Counted from the first letter of the stretch, positions 14,920-22,894 are shown. The stretch: DNA of 35,010 nucleotides from Egerieenecus sp048201975 (GCA_048201975.1 DBFBGQ010000047.1:1-35010); one strand, 5' to 3'. The notes: generated from the sequence alone by a model not told the origin. A program made the numbers and translations.

Positions 14920-15893
14920 AAGGCAAGCTCCTGATACATCCGCGCAATCAGCTGATCCACGTTCTGTTCCTTCAATGTCATCTCCCGGAGGGTCCCCGCC
15001 TGACGAACCCAGTCCAGCATATCCCCGGTGGGGACCTGCGCAGGGGGATAGTCCACTTCGATGGCGTCGCCGTCCCGGCGCAGTACGCAGCCCGGCGGCA
15101 GAGGCGGCGGGGCGGCTTCCCCGGCAAAGGCGCAGCGCAGGGTATGCACCGTGTCGTACCGGCGAAGCAGCTCCTGCAGCGCGCCGTCATACAGCAGCTT
15201 CCCGTGCCCCAGCACCATGACCCGGCTGCAAAGGGCCAGCATGTCCTCCATGTCGTGGGTGGTGAGCAGAATGGTGGTGCCTTCCCGGCGGTTTTCCTCC
15301 TTGAGAAAGCTCCGCAGAGCCAGCTTGCTCACCGCGTCCAGGCCAATGGTGGGCTCGTCCAGAAACAGCAGCCGGGGCCGGTGCAGCAGCGAGCCGCAGA
15401 CCTCCGCCCGCATGCGCTGCCCCAGGCTCAGCTGCCGCAGGGGCGTGCGCAGCAGGGGACCCAGCTCCAGGGCGTCGCTGATCTGCTTCAGCCGGTCCGC
15501 CCAGTCATTGCGCGGCCGGTCGTAGATCTCCCGCAGCAGGTCAAAGGAATCGGCGATGGGCACGTCCCACCACAGCTGGGTCCGCTGGCCGAAAACCACC
15601 CCCAGCTCCCGAACGTGCTGCTTTCGCTCCTGCCAGGGGATCCGTCCCGCCACCCGGCACGTCCCCTCCGAAGGGGTCAGAATGCCGGTGAGCAGCTTCA
15701 CCGTGGTGGACTTGCCCGCGCCGTTGGGGCCGATCAGCCCCACCAGCTCCCCGGCCTCCACCTGAAAGCTGGCATGGTCCAAGGCCTTCACCGTCTCCCG
15801 CTCCCGGGCCACCCACCGGCGAAGTCCGCCTCCCTGGACCCGTTTTTTGCGGACAAAGTACCGGCTCAGGCCTTCCGCCTCCATGTACGCCAT
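14916..15893 (-). CDS. ABC exporter ATP-binding protein
   Basis: This 325-residue ATPase powers the two-permease exporter downstream. The Walker A motif is GPNGAGKST (about 55-63), the signature is LSLGQRMRAE, Walker B is LLFLDEPTIGLD and the switch histidine is in LTTHDMED. It has an N-terminal extension (FVRKKRVQGGGLRRW) and a C-terminal ~90-residue domain, as in DrrA/NatA-like ATPases. It heads a tightly overlapping three-gene operon (ATPase, permease, permease). No immunity, biosynthetic or two-component genes are adjacent, so drug resistance is only one possibility. Confidence 0.9.
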   Translation of the reverse strand: MAYMEAEGLSRYFVRKKRVQGGGLRRWVARERETVKALDHASFQVEAGELVGLIGPNGAGKSTTVKLLTGILTPSEGTCRVAGRIPWQERKQHVRELGVVFGQRTQLWWDVPIADSFDLLREIYDRPRNDWADRLKQISDALELGPLLRTPLRQLSLGQRMRAEVCGSLLHRPRLLFLDEPTIGLDAVSKLALRSFLKEENRREGTTILLTTHDMEDMLALCSRVMVLGHGKLLYDGALQELLRRYDTVHTLRCAFAGEAAPPPLPPGCVLRRDGDAIEVDYPPAQVPTGDMLDWVRQAGTLREMTLKEQNVDQLIARMYQELAL

Positions 15894-15991
15894 GATGCCC
15901 TCCTATGCGCTTGTCGAAAAAGAAAACAGGGAAATTGATTATACGCGCATTCCGGCAAGATGTCAACCATTTTTTGCAAAGCATTGGGATA

Positions 15992-16018
15992 TAAAAAAAC
16001 AGCGGCCCGAAAGCCGCT
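15992..16018 (-). terminator. Terminator of the ylxM-ffh-rpsP-khpA operon
   Basis: AGCGGC/GCCGCT with a TTTCGG loop is followed on the minus strand by GTTTTTTTAT. It lies just after khpA, so rimM, trmD and rplS are not part of this transcript. Confidence 0.85.
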
Positions 16019-16040
16019 GAAAGGCTCCCCCACAGGGGGG

Positions 16041-16268
16041 TCACTGGATCTCCACAAAAACGGGCTTGCTGTTCTTGGCGGTGGCGGCCTTGACCACGGC
16101 GCGAATCGCCTTGGCAATGCGTCCCTGCTTGCCGATGACCTTGCCCATGTCCTCCGGGGCCACATTCAGCTCCAGGATGATGGCTTCGGGTCCCTCGGTT
16201 TCATGGACGACCACCTGATCCGGATGATCCACCAAGGACTTCGCCACAAAGGTCACAAGTTCTTGCAT
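16041..16268 (-). CDS. khpA: KH-domain RNA-binding protein KhpA (YlqC)
   Basis: This 75-residue protein is a single KH domain. The RNA-contacting GxxG loop is in GKVIGKQGRIAKAIRAVV, and the start MQELVTFVAKSLVDHP is typical. In Gram-positive bacteria KhpA pairs with KhpB/Jag in RNA binding and affects cell division and elongation. It follows rpsP by 34 nt with AAAGGAG upstream, the same order as in Bacillus (rpsP-ylqC). It is the last gene of the operon. Confidence 0.93.
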   Translation of the reverse strand: MQELVTFVAKSLVDHPDQVVVHETEGPEAIILELNVAPEDMGKVIGKQGRIAKAIRAVVKAATAKNSKPVFVEIQ

Positions 16269-16302
16269 GGCTGCTCCTTTCTGTCAGCAGAGGAAGCGGC
16301 CC

Positions 16303-16548
16303 TCACTCGATCACGCCGGTCTTCTTCAGCAGCACCTTCACGGTGTCGGTGGGCTGAGCGCCAACGCCGAGCCAGTACTTGGCGCGCTCGCCGTCCACCT
16401 TGATGTCAGCGGGAGCGGTCATGGGATTGTAATAGCCGATCTCCTCGATGAAGCGGCCGTCGCGGGGGCTGCGCACATCGGCGACCACCACGCGGTAGAA
16501 GGGGTTCTTCTTCATACCCATTCTCTTCAGACGGATTTTCACGGACAT
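16303..16548 (-). CDS. rpsP: 30S ribosomal protein S16
   Basis: This 81-residue protein begins MSVKIRLKRMGMKKNPFYRV, then VVADVRSPRDGRFIEEIGYYNP, both diagnostic for S16, a primary component of the 30S body. The start at 16548 is selected because AAGGAGG is just upstream and S16 is always about this length; the longer frame is rejected. It follows ffh by 76 nt; that gap holds an 18-bp perfect palindrome. Confidence 0.97.
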   Translation of the reverse strand: MSVKIRLKRMGMKKNPFYRVVVADVRSPRDGRFIEEIGYYNPMTAPADIKVDGERAKYWLGVGAQPTDTVKVLLKKTGVIE

Positions 16549-16591
16549 TTGGGAATTCCTCCTTGTATGCATTTCGGGAATGTATATGGAA

Positions 16592-16609
16592 ATCCCGGAA
16601 TTCCGGGAT
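16592..16609. repeat. 18-bp perfect palindrome between ffh and rpsP
   Basis: ATCCCGGAATTCCGGGAT reads the same on both strands. It could form a hairpin in the polycistronic mRNA and serve as a processing or attenuation point; no T-tract follows it, so it is not a standard terminator. Confidence 0.5.
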
Positions 16610-16624
16610 ACCACGCGAAAATTT

Positions 16625-17950
16625 TTACCGGAAGGGGATGCGCAATTTGGCCTTGCCCTTGCGCCCCATGAAGGACTTCATCATCTTCTTGGCCTGCTCA
16701 AACTGATTGATGAGCTGGTTCACGTCCTGCACGGTGGTGCCGCTGCCCGCGGCGATGCGCTTGCGGCGGTTGGCGTTGAGGATGGCGGGATTGCGCCGCT
16801 CCTTGGGGGTCATGGAGCGGATGATGGCCTCGGGCTTTTTCAGGGCGTTGTCGTCCACCTGCTCCAGCTGGGCGGCCTGGCCGCTCATGCCGGGGAGAAG
16901 CTTGAGCATCTCCCGGATGCCGCCCATTTTTTTCATGGATTGCATCTGCTCCAGGAAATCCTCCAGGGTCAGCTCCGCGTTGCGGGACTTGTTGGCCAGC
17001 TTGTCCAGGTCTTTTTCGTCGAAGGCCTCGCTGGCCTTGTCGATGAGCGTCAGCACGTCGCCCATGCCCAGGATGCGGCTGGCCATGCGATCCGGGTGGA
17101 AAGGCTCGATATCGCTGAGCTTTTCACCCACGCCGGAGAACTTGATGGGCTTGCCCGTCACTGCGCGCACGCTCAGCGCCGCGCCGCCGCGGGTGTCGCC
17201 GTCCAGCTTGGTGAGAATCACGCCCTGGATGTCCAGCTTGTCGTTGAAGGTTTGCGCCACGTTCACCGCGTCCTGGCCGGTCATGGCGTCCACCACCAGC
17301 AGGATCTCCTGGGGCTTCACCGCATCGCGGATGCGCACCAACTCGTCCATGAGCTCCATGTCGATGTGCAGGCGGCCGGCGGTGTCGATAATCAGCACGT
17401 CCCGCTGATAGTAGCGGGCATACTCGATGGCTTCCTTGGCGGTTTTCACCGGATCCTGGGTGCCCTTTTCAAACACGGGCACATGCACCTGCTCGCCCAC
17501 CACCTGCAGCTGCTTGATGGCGGCGGGGCGGTAAATATCGCAGGCGGCCAGCATGGGCTTTTTCCCCTGCTTGGTCAGGTAGCCCGCCAGCTTGGCGGCC
17601 ATGGTGGTTTTGCCCGCGCCCTGCAGGCCGCAGAGCATGTAAATGGTGGGCACGCTGCTGGACCAGGTGAGCTTGGCGTTGGAGCCGCCCATCAGCGCGG
17701 TCATTTCCTCGTTGACGATTTTGATCACCTGCTGGGCGGGGGTCAGGGAGGAAAGGATCTCCTGGCCCACGCAGCGCTCGGTGACCTTTTTGATGAAATC
17801 CTTGGCCACGGCGTAGTTCACGTCCGCCTCCAGCAGCGCCATGCGGACCTCCCGCATGCCCTCCTTTACGGCGGCCTCGGTCAACTTGCCGCGCCCGGTC
17901 ATTTTTTTCAGCGCGCCCTGCAGTTTTTCACTCAAGCCCTCAAAGGCCAT
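16625..17950 (-). CDS. ffh: Signal recognition particle protein Ffh (SRP54)
   Basis: This 441-residue GTPase binds SRP RNA and signal sequences and targets ribosomes to the membrane. The N domain starts MAFEGLSEKLQGALKKMTG. The G domain has GLQGAGKTT (P-loop), DIYRPAAIKQL, DTAGRLH and TKLDGDTRGGAALS. The M domain has the methionine-rich LEDFLEQMQSMKKMGG and the RNA-binding ANRRKRIAAGSGTTVQDVNQLI segment. The second of two adjacent ATGs is taken because AGGAGG would touch the first. Its start overlaps the end of ylxM by 11 nt, as in other Firmicutes. Confidence 0.97.
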   Translation of the reverse strand: MAFEGLSEKLQGALKKMTGRGKLTEAAVKEGMREVRMALLEADVNYAVAKDFIKKVTERCVGQEILSSLTPAQQVIKIVNEEMTALMGGSNAKLTWSSSVPTIYMLCGLQGAGKTTMAAKLAGYLTKQGKKPMLAACDIYRPAAIKQLQVVGEQVHVPVFEKGTQDPVKTAKEAIEYARYYQRDVLIIDTAGRLHIDMELMDELVRIRDAVKPQEILLVVDAMTGQDAVNVAQTFNDKLDIQGVILTKLDGDTRGGAALSVRAVTGKPIKFSGVGEKLSDIEPFHPDRMASRILGMGDVLTLIDKASEAFDEKDLDKLANKSRNAELTLEDFLEQMQSMKKMGGIREMLKLLPGMSGQAAQLEQVDDNALKKPEAIIRSMTPKERRNPAILNANRRKRIAAGSGTTVQDVNQLINQFEQAKKMMKSFMGRKGKAKLRIPFR

Positions 17951-18299
17951 TGCCATCCTCCTGATCCAGCGCCCGCAGCGAAGCGATCATCGCCCGGGCG
18001 TCGTCGTAGCGCTCCTCGTCCAGCGCCTGCTGGCACTGTTCCAGCCCCCGCTGCATGCGGGTGAACCGCGCCGCCACCCCCAGCTTTTCCTCCAGCTCAA
18101 AAAGCTGATGGGCGGCCCGGGTGAGCAGGTCGTGCACCGCCTGGCGGCTGATCCCTGCCTCCTGGGCGATTTCCCCCAGGGAGAGGTCCTCCTCGCAGTG
18201 CATGCGCATCACGTCCCGCTGCTTGGGGGTGAGCAGCCCGCCGTAAAAGGCGCTGAGCCAATTCAGCTCGATTTTCTTTTCCAGCTCGCCCTGGGCCAT
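17940..18299 (-). CDS. ylxM: YlxM-family HTH regulator of the SRP operon
   Basis: This 119-residue protein is YlxM (UPF0122), always encoded beside ffh in Firmicutes and reported to bind and modulate the SRP. The helix-turn-helix resembles sigma-70 region 4: LTPKQRDVMRMHCEEDLSLGEIAQEAGISRQAVHDLLTRA at about 23-62. A coiled-coil-rich tail follows. AAAGGAG precedes the ATG at 18299; the longer frame back to 18356 would run into the promoter. First gene of the ylxM-ffh-rpsP-khpA operon. Confidence 0.93.
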   Translation of the reverse strand: MAQGELEKKIELNWLSAFYGGLLTPKQRDVMRMHCEEDLSLGEIAQEAGISRQAVHDLLTRAAHQLFELEEKLGVAARFTRMQRGLEQCQQALDEERYDDARAMIASLRALDQEDGNGL

Positions 18300-18347
18300 G
18301 GTGCGCTCCTTTTCCGGTGTAAAGGTTTTTCCCTTGACACCCAGATC

Positions 18348-18375
18348 ATTATACACGCTTTCCGCCGCTTGTCAA
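18348..18375 (-). promoter_or_regulatory. Sigma-A type promoter for ylxM-ffh-rpsP-khpA
   Basis: On the minus strand TTGACA (18375-18370) is followed after 16 nt by TATAAT (18353-18348). Both boxes are exact consensus. The leader to ylxM is about 40 nt. Confidence 0.88.
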
Positions 18376-18476
18376 GAGGATTTTCAACGCTTCCACCGGC
18401 GCTGCGAACAGGGCGAAACCCTTTGTCAACGCAGGGAAGCGGCTTCCGTCGCTGCTTCGGCGCGCAGAAGCGGGGA

Positions 18477-19856
18477 TCATCTTCCCACCGCCTGTGACAT
18501 CAATTCCGCGCTTTGCCTGCGCTGCAGGCTGTCGGACCACCAGGAAAGGCTTTCCCGCGTGGAGAGCGCGTCCTCAAACAGCGTCAGGATCTCCTGCCGC
18601 AGCCCCTCGTCCGCGGATGCTTCCAGCAGACGGCACAGGGCGGGGGCCGCCGCGTCGGGGAAATCCGTGTACTGGGTCAGATCCATCTCCGGCAGGCTGC
18701 CGGCCAGGTAGCGGTCCACGTTTGTCTCGGCTACGATGCCCCCGGCGTTCATCAGCCCGGTGACCGCCAGGGCGCAGGCTGCCAGCACGACCCCCAGTCG
18801 CAGCATGGGCAGGGGATGGTACAGGGAAACCAGCAGCGCCACAAACAGCAGGGCCAGCGCCGCCATCATGCAGCTGGTGTACAGCCGCAGCAGCGTCAAT
18901 CCATACAGGCGGATGTACAGCAGCATCTTGGTCAGGGCCAGCGCAATCAGGCACAGGGTCAGCGCCGCCAGCAGCGTCTGCGCCGCCCGGGTAACGCCGC
19001 GGCCGGCGCAGCGATACCGCCGCGCTCCCAGAAATACCGCTAGGTTCAGCATTGCCGCAGCGCACAGCTGGAAAAAACCCTGCCGGGCATACCCGCTGTA
19101 CATCTCCGGCGCGCCGCCGGGGCGGAGCATCTCCGGCAGCGTCCGGCAGGAGACAGCCAGGAACAGCAGATACAGCCCGCAGTACAGCCCCAGCATAACG
19201 CCCAGCACCACCGGGTCGCCCTCCTTGGGCGGGCGCGTTTCGCCGCCGGCCTCACGCCCGGCCCGCAGGGAGAGGCAGCATAAATACAGGCCCGCCATCA
19301 GGGACAGCGCCACTTTCATCACGCCTTGCGGCAGCGCGTCCTCCAGGCTGTTCAGCCATCCGGCGCAGAAATCATAGAAGGCCTGGTCCGCCCAGAGCAG
19401 CAGGCCGCCCGCCATCAGCAGCAGCGGAAGCGCCAGCCCCACGCCCAGCGCCGCGCGGCCCAGCCGCCCGCCCCGCGCGCTGCCTTTCAGCCCCTCCGCC
19501 ACGGCGCCCAGCTCGCCCAGGGGAAGAAAATCCTTGCCCAACGCCCATACGCCTCTTCCCCGCAAACCGCCCAGCGCCCATAGCCCCAGGGAGAGCGCCA
19601 GCCCCAGCAGCAGCGCCGGCGACAGCATCGGCTGCTCCCACAGGGCGACGGCGGCTGCATAGCATGCCGCAGGCAACAGCCACCACCAGACCGCACGACG
19701 CCCCGGCGCGCCGCCGCATGCGCACCATACGCCCACGCCCGCCGCGGCCATCAGCCCCACGTTCGCTCCCCATCGGGAGAACAATACCGCCTGCAAAACT
19801 CCAAAGCCCAGCGCCGTAAACACCGCCAGCATTATCCATGGCTTTTTCTGGAACAT
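18477..19856 (-). CDS. DUF4173-type polytopic membrane protein
   Basis: This 459-residue protein is almost entirely hydrophobic, with roughly ten or more membrane segments. Family-like features are the paired-helix start WIMLAVFTALGFGVLQAVLF, the YSGYARQGFFQLCAAAMLNL segment, and the later LRLYTSCMMAALALLFVALL, which match DUF4173/DUF4153-type proteins. The soluble C-terminal ~90 residues contain the NVDRYLAGSLPEMDLTQYTD segment. The function is unknown. GGAGGGA precedes the ATG at 19856; upstream in-frame starts fall in the divergent promoter region. It is transcribed away from the DUF2975-XRE pair and shares a 45-bp inverted repeat with it. Confidence 0.75.
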   Translation of the reverse strand: MFQKKPWIMLAVFTALGFGVLQAVLFSRWGANVGLMAAAGVGVWCACGGAPGRRAVWWWLLPAACYAAAVALWEQPMLSPALLLGLALSLGLWALGGLRGRGVWALGKDFLPLGELGAVAEGLKGSARGGRLGRAALGVGLALPLLLMAGGLLLWADQAFYDFCAGWLNSLEDALPQGVMKVALSLMAGLYLCCLSLRAGREAGGETRPPKEGDPVVLGVMLGLYCGLYLLFLAVSCRTLPEMLRPGGAPEMYSGYARQGFFQLCAAAMLNLAVFLGARRYRCAGRGVTRAAQTLLAALTLCLIALALTKMLLYIRLYGLTLLRLYTSCMMAALALLFVALLVSLYHPLPMLRLGVVLAACALAVTGLMNAGGIVAETNVDRYLAGSLPEMDLTQYTDFPDAAAPALCRLLEASADEGLRQEILTLFEDALSTRESLSWWSDSLQRRQSAELMSQAVGR

Positions 19857-19900
19857 TTTTATCCCTCCTTCGCCTGAAAGGCTAACAGAGATAGTACTGT

Positions 19901-19945
19901 TTGTCAATAGAATTTTATCGTTTTTCGATATTTTTCTATTGACAA
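19901..19945. promoter_or_regulatory. 45-bp inverted repeat in a divergent promoter region
   Basis: Arms TTGTCAATAGAA (19901-19912) and TTCTATTGACAA (19934-19945) are perfectly complementary, and an inner TATCG/CGATA pair surrounds a central T5. Each arm contains a TTGACA -35 box pointing outward: the right one serves the DUF2975 gene, the left one would face the DUF4173 gene, though its -10 is poor. It is a likely operator, possibly of the XRE protein at 20509. Confidence 0.7.
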
Positions 19946-19967
19946 GCGATGAAATTGCTGCTATGAT
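19939..19967 (+). promoter_or_regulatory. Promoter for the DUF2975-XRE genes
   Basis: TTGACA (19939-19944), a 17-nt spacer and TATGAT (19962-19967). The -35 lies in the right arm of the inverted repeat, so a protein bound there would block it. Confidence 0.85.
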
Positions 19968-20001
19968 AGCGTTGCGATCAAGCAAAGGAGGCCACAAGGA
20001 G

Positions 20002-20496
20002 ATGAAAAAAGCGTTGCAATCCCGCGCCGCGCTGTCCCGCATGCTTAAGGCGGTCACGGTGATGGCTTTTGCAGGGACGCTGTTTGCCGGACTGGTGCCT
20101 GTGCCCCAGTTCGCGCAGCACATCGCGCAGCTTATGCCGGGGTATGCAAATTTTGCCCCTGCGGCGGTGGCGTATGTGAACCTGGGTTTTCTGCCCTTTT
20201 ATGCGGCGCTGGTGCTGGCGTGGCGGGTGTTTTCGGCCATTGGCCGGGACGAGAGCTTTACCCGTGCCAACGCCCGCCGGGTGCGTCTGGCAGGCTGGCT
20301 GGCGCTGGGAGAAACGGCGTACCTGGCCGGCGGACTGGGTTGGTTCGGCTTTCATCAGGCGTTGTCGGGGGTGATGGCGCTGGGATTTGTGGGGCTGATG
20401 CTGCTGGGGTTGGCCGCCGCCGTGCTGTGCTACGCCCTCTCAGTGCTCATCCTGCAGGCCGCGGAGATGAAGGAAGAAGCCGACCTGACCGTGTAA
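20002..20496 (+). CDS. DUF2975 membrane protein
   Basis: This 164-residue protein has four predicted membrane helices: MLKAVTVMAFAGTLFAGLV, YVNLGFLPFYAALVLAWRVF, LAGWLALGETAYLAGGLGWF and LGFVGLMLLGLAAAVLCYAL. The central IGRDESFTRANARRVRLAGW matches the DUF2975 signature (a 'G..FT..NA..L' stretch). These proteins are regularly encoded just before a small Cro-type regulator, as here (12 nt gap). AAGGAGA sits before the ATG. The function is unknown; a membrane sensor that controls its partner regulator is a guess. Confidence 0.85.
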   Translation: MKKALQSRAALSRMLKAVTVMAFAGTLFAGLVPVPQFAQHIAQLMPGYANFAPAAVAYVNLGFLPFYAALVLAWRVFSAIGRDESFTRANARRVRLAGWLALGETAYLAGGLGWFGFHQALSGVMALGFVGLMLLGLAAAVLCYALSVLILQAAEMKEEADLTV

Positions 20497-20508
20497 GGAG
20501 GCCATGCG

Positions 20509-20712
20509 ATGCTCATTGTAAATCTGGACGTGATGCTGGCCCGGCGCAAAATGAGCGTGACGGAGCTGGCGCAGCGGGTGGGCATCACCCTGGCAAACAT
20601 CTCCATACTGAAAAACGGGAAAGCAAAGGCCATTCGCTTTTCCACACTGGAGAAAATTTGCCAGGTGTTGGAGTGCCAGCCCGGCGACATTCTGGAATAC
20701 CGGGAGGATTGA
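20509..20712 (+). CDS. Cro/CI-family HTH regulator (YozG-like)
   Basis: This 67-residue protein is a lone XRE helix-turn-helix: VNLDVMLARRKMSVTELAQR, then VGITLANISILKNGKAKAIR (recognition helix) and FSTLEKICQVLECQPGDILEY. This is the YozG-like form that accompanies DUF2975 proteins. AAGGAGG is placed well for the ATG at 20509. It may regulate its own promoter through the inverted repeat at 19901-19945; that is inference. Confidence 0.9.
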   Translation: MLIVNLDVMLARRKMSVTELAQRVGITLANISILKNGKAKAIRFSTLEKICQVLECQPGDILEYRED

Positions 20713-20777
20713 CGCCAAAGCGCGTTTTGAAAAAAGAAAAAAGTCCGATGAACGGACCTAAGAAGCGAAACATCAGG

Positions 20778-20818
20778 CAGGCGCAGGTTCCCACGCTGGG
20801 AATCGCGCCTGTTTTTTT
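20778..20818 (+). terminator. Intrinsic terminator after the XRE gene
   Basis: CAGGCGC pairs with GCGCCTG and, inside it, TTCCC with GGGAA; TTTTTTT follows. It separates the XRE operon from the spore-protein genes. Confidence 0.85.
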
Positions 20819-20895
20819 CGTGAATTTGCCAGGTTTGCGCCGCCGCCGCTTCGGTCACAATAGCCCTGACAACCAGAACAGGAGGTGAACGCCAA

Positions 20896-21108
20896 ATGAA
20901 TCAGAACCAGAACGCCTCCGGCATGGTGCCGGAGGCTCGGGGCGCCCTTGACAACATGAAGTTTGAGATCGCCCGTGAGCTGGGCATCAACTTCAAGCAG
21001 GGTTACAACGGCGACCTGAGCTCCCGCGACAACGGCTACGTGGGCGGCTACATGGTCAAGCGCCTGATCCGGCAGGCGGAAAACCAGCTGGCAGGCAAGG
21101 CCAAGTAA
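20896..21108 (+). CDS. Small acid-soluble spore protein, alpha/beta type
   Basis: This 70-residue SASP coats spore DNA in the forespore and protects it from UV damage. It has the family blocks PEARGALDNMKFEIARELGI and the C-terminal GYMVKRLIRQAE. The KFEIA segment corresponds to the site cut by the germination protease GPR. AGGAGG lies upstream. A CACAATA box at 20856-20862 may be the -10 of a forespore (sigma-G) promoter, but the -35 is unclear. A close paralogue follows. It shows the organism makes endospores. Confidence 0.95.
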   Translation: MNQNQNASGMVPEARGALDNMKFEIARELGINFKQGYNGDLSSRDNGYVGGYMVKRLIRQAENQLAGKAK

Positions 21109-21155
21109 GCGCCGGCCATCCTTCCCCACGGAAACGTTGAAAGGAGTAATGCAGC

Positions 21156-21392
21156 ATGTATAATCAGAATCAGAACCAGAACCAGGCTCAGAACCAGAAC
21201 AGCGGCAAGATCGAGGTGCCCGAATCCCGCGCGGCCCTGGACAACATGAAGTATGAAATCGCCGGCGAGCTGGGCATCAACCTGAAGCAGGGCTACAACG
21301 GCGACCTGCCCTCCCGTCAGGCGGGTTCCATCGGCGGCTACATGGTCAAGCGCCTGATCGAGCAGGCCGAGCGCCAAATGGCCGGCAAATAA
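21156..21392 (+). CDS. Small acid-soluble spore protein, alpha/beta type (second copy)
   Basis: This 78-residue paralogue of the preceding SASP has an asparagine/glutamine-rich start (repeated NQ pairs), then PESRAALDNMKYEIAGELGI, LKQGYNGDLPSRQAGSIGGY and MVKRLIEQAERQMAGK. The core is largely identical to the first copy, so they arose by tandem duplication. AAAGGAG precedes the ATG. The stop is followed by a hairpin-rich spacer. Confidence 0.95.
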   Translation: MYNQNQNQNQAQNQNSGKIEVPESRAALDNMKYEIAGELGINLKQGYNGDLPSRQAGSIGGYMVKRLIEQAERQMAGK

Positions 21393-21698
21393 ACAACCGC
21401 GCGCCCAAAGGCGAAAGGCGGCGGCTCCGCCTTTCCCGGCGCGCCGGGTGAAGAACCGCGGCAGCGCGTAAAGGCGCAGGGAAGGGGCGGCGTCGGAGAG
21501 CCTGCGGGCCCTCCGGCGCCGCCTAAAAAAATCGCCGGCGCTTCGTCTGTAAAGGCGTGGCGCACACGGTCCAATCGCCTTGGCGAGGGGTCGGAGAGGC
21601 TGTATGCTCCGGCCCCTCGCCAAAGGTTTTGGACAATCTGAAGCGCCCCCCTGCCACGGCAGAGGGGCGCCATTTTGCTTGGAACAGCGGGGATGGGC
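21393..21698. other. Hairpin-rich intergenic spacer between convergent genes
   Basis: No gene is seen. The spacer holds an AAAGGCGG/CCGCCTTT hairpin near 21415-21440 and a 17-bp stem at 21580-21623 (TTGGCGAGGGG paired with CCCCTCGCCAA). A stem at 21643-21670 (GCGCCCCCCTGCC/GGCAGAGGGGCGC, one wobble) is followed by CATTTTGCTT. The last is the best terminator candidate and could serve either direction. Confidence 0.6.
21643..21680 (+). terminator. Probable terminator between SASP and flavin lipoprotein genes
   Basis: A 13-bp GC-rich stem with a 2-nt loop is followed by CATTTTGCTT on the plus strand; the reverse side has only TTCAGATT, so it works best for the SASP direction. Confidence 0.55.
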
Positions 21699-22850
21699 TT
21701 ATTCGGCGGGGGTCTCCAGCGCGTACTGCACCGCCTGCTTCAGCGCGCCGGAGGTCACGGTCGCCCCGGCCACGGCGTCCACCGCGTCCAGATCATCCTG
21801 ACCGGCGATGAGCGCGTTGATGTAATCGGAGCCGTCGGCGGTAAGCACCGCGCCGATGCCGTCGGTCTCCTGCGCGTCGCGCACGGAGATGGCAATGACC
21901 TTGCCCTCGGCATCCAGGGTCACGTTGGTCTCAATCTCGCCGCCGAAGCCCTGGGTCACCACTTCCTTGACCACGGTGCCGTCCTCGTTCTCGGTGGTGT
22001 TCACCACGCCCTGGAACAGCTCCCCATGGATGGCCAGGTAAACCATGCGCTGGAAGTCGCCGGTGAAGGTGATGGTCGCCCCGGAGACCACATCCCGGTC
22101 CTCGATGGGGGTACTGGCCTGGTTCACCGTGCGGAACATCTCATACACGTCCTCGAGGGTCATCTGGTTCTCCAGGATGTAGATGATGATGGCCTCAATC
22201 TGCTCGCCATAGCTGCGGCCGCCGTTATAGCCCGCAAAGGACACACGCTTGGAGCCCTCCACAAAGGCGCCGTCCGCATACAGGCCATGGAGCGCCAGCA
22301 GATCCTTCACCGGGGTCTCGGCGGTGAGCTCAATGCCCGCTTCCCTGGCCAGATAGCCGTAGACGATCAGGGCCTTTTCCACGGTCACGGCGTTGTCAGG
22401 CCGGGCCATGTCGGTGAAGGTCAGGTCCTGGAACTGGGTCTCCTCGGTGAGCTCGTCGCAGGCGGCGGTGACCATGTACTGGGCATAGTAGGCATCCCCG
22501 TCGGAGAAGGCGGGATCGTAGCCATAGACGCTCAGGGTGGTCAGCTTGAAGCCGTCGCCCTCGGCCTCCACGGTGGCGTCGGAGACGTTCATCATGTAGC
22601 CCATGATGTCCTTCTTGGAGTACTCATCTTCCATGCCCTTGTTGCGGACGATGTCGAAATTCAGCTTGGTAATGATGCCGTCGGTGGTTTCGCCTTCAAA
22701 AATGAAGGTGTCGTTCTTGGGTTGGCCGGAGGACGTGGTGCCCACCATTTCGTACTCCGCGGAGAAGGTTTCCACCTTGGCCTCTTCGGCGCAGGCGGTA
22801 ACGGAGAGCAGCATGGCCAGTACCAGCAGGATGGAGCATACCTTTTTCAT
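21699..22850 (-). CDS. Lipoprotein with two FMN-binding (flavinylation) motifs
   Basis: This 383-residue protein starts MKKVCSILLVLAMLLSVTAC, a lipoprotein signal peptide with a VTAC lipobox, so it should be anchored outside the membrane. Two motifs match the ApbE flavin-transferase pattern DxxxGA[ST]: DVVSGAT (253-259, followed by ITFTG) and DAVAGAT (358-364, followed by VTSGAL). The second has the usual FMN_bind context; the first suggests a second, degenerate FMN_bind repeat. Two-site flavinylated lipoproteins such as Listeria PplA carry electrons outside the cell. The ATG at 22850 is used, although its ribosome site is weak. It lies 44 nt after the flavodoxin-like gene, on the same strand. 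No apbE is in the window. Confidence 0.78.
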   Translation of the reverse strand: MKKVCSILLVLAMLLSVTACAEEAKVETFSAEYEMVGTTSSGQPKNDTFIFEGETTDGIITKLNFDIVRNKGMEDEYSKKDIMGYMMNVSDATVEAEGDGFKLTTLSVYGYDPAFSDGDAYYAQYMVTAACDELTEETQFQDLTFTDMARPDNAVTVEKALIVYGYLAREAGIELTAETPVKDLLALHGLYADGAFVEGSKRVSFAGYNGGRSYGEQIEAIIIYILENQMTLEDVYEMFRTVNQASTPIEDRDVVSGATITFTGDFQRMVYLAIHGELFQGVVNTTENEDGTVVKEVVTQGFGGEIETNVTLDAEGKVIAISVRDAQETDGIGAVLTADGSDYINALIAGQDDLDAVDAVAGATVTSGALKQAVQYALETPAE

Positions 22851-22894
22851 TGTGTGAACCTCGCTTTCTTGCAAATGGGGGAAAACCTATGCGC

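Noticed and set aside
14916..15893. A specific antibiotic-resistance role for the ABC exporter
   Set aside because: No biosynthetic, immunity or sensor genes are adjacent; the subfamily is too broad for a substrate call.
20821..20862. A sigma-G promoter for the first SASP gene
   Set aside because: CACAATA fits a -10, but the only TGAAT-like -35 is about 29 nt away, too far; the promoter is expected but not supported here.
21699..22850. Identification of the flavin lipoprotein as RnfG or NqrC
   Set aside because: It has a lipobox and two FMN motifs and lacks any neighbouring Rnf or Nqr subunits.
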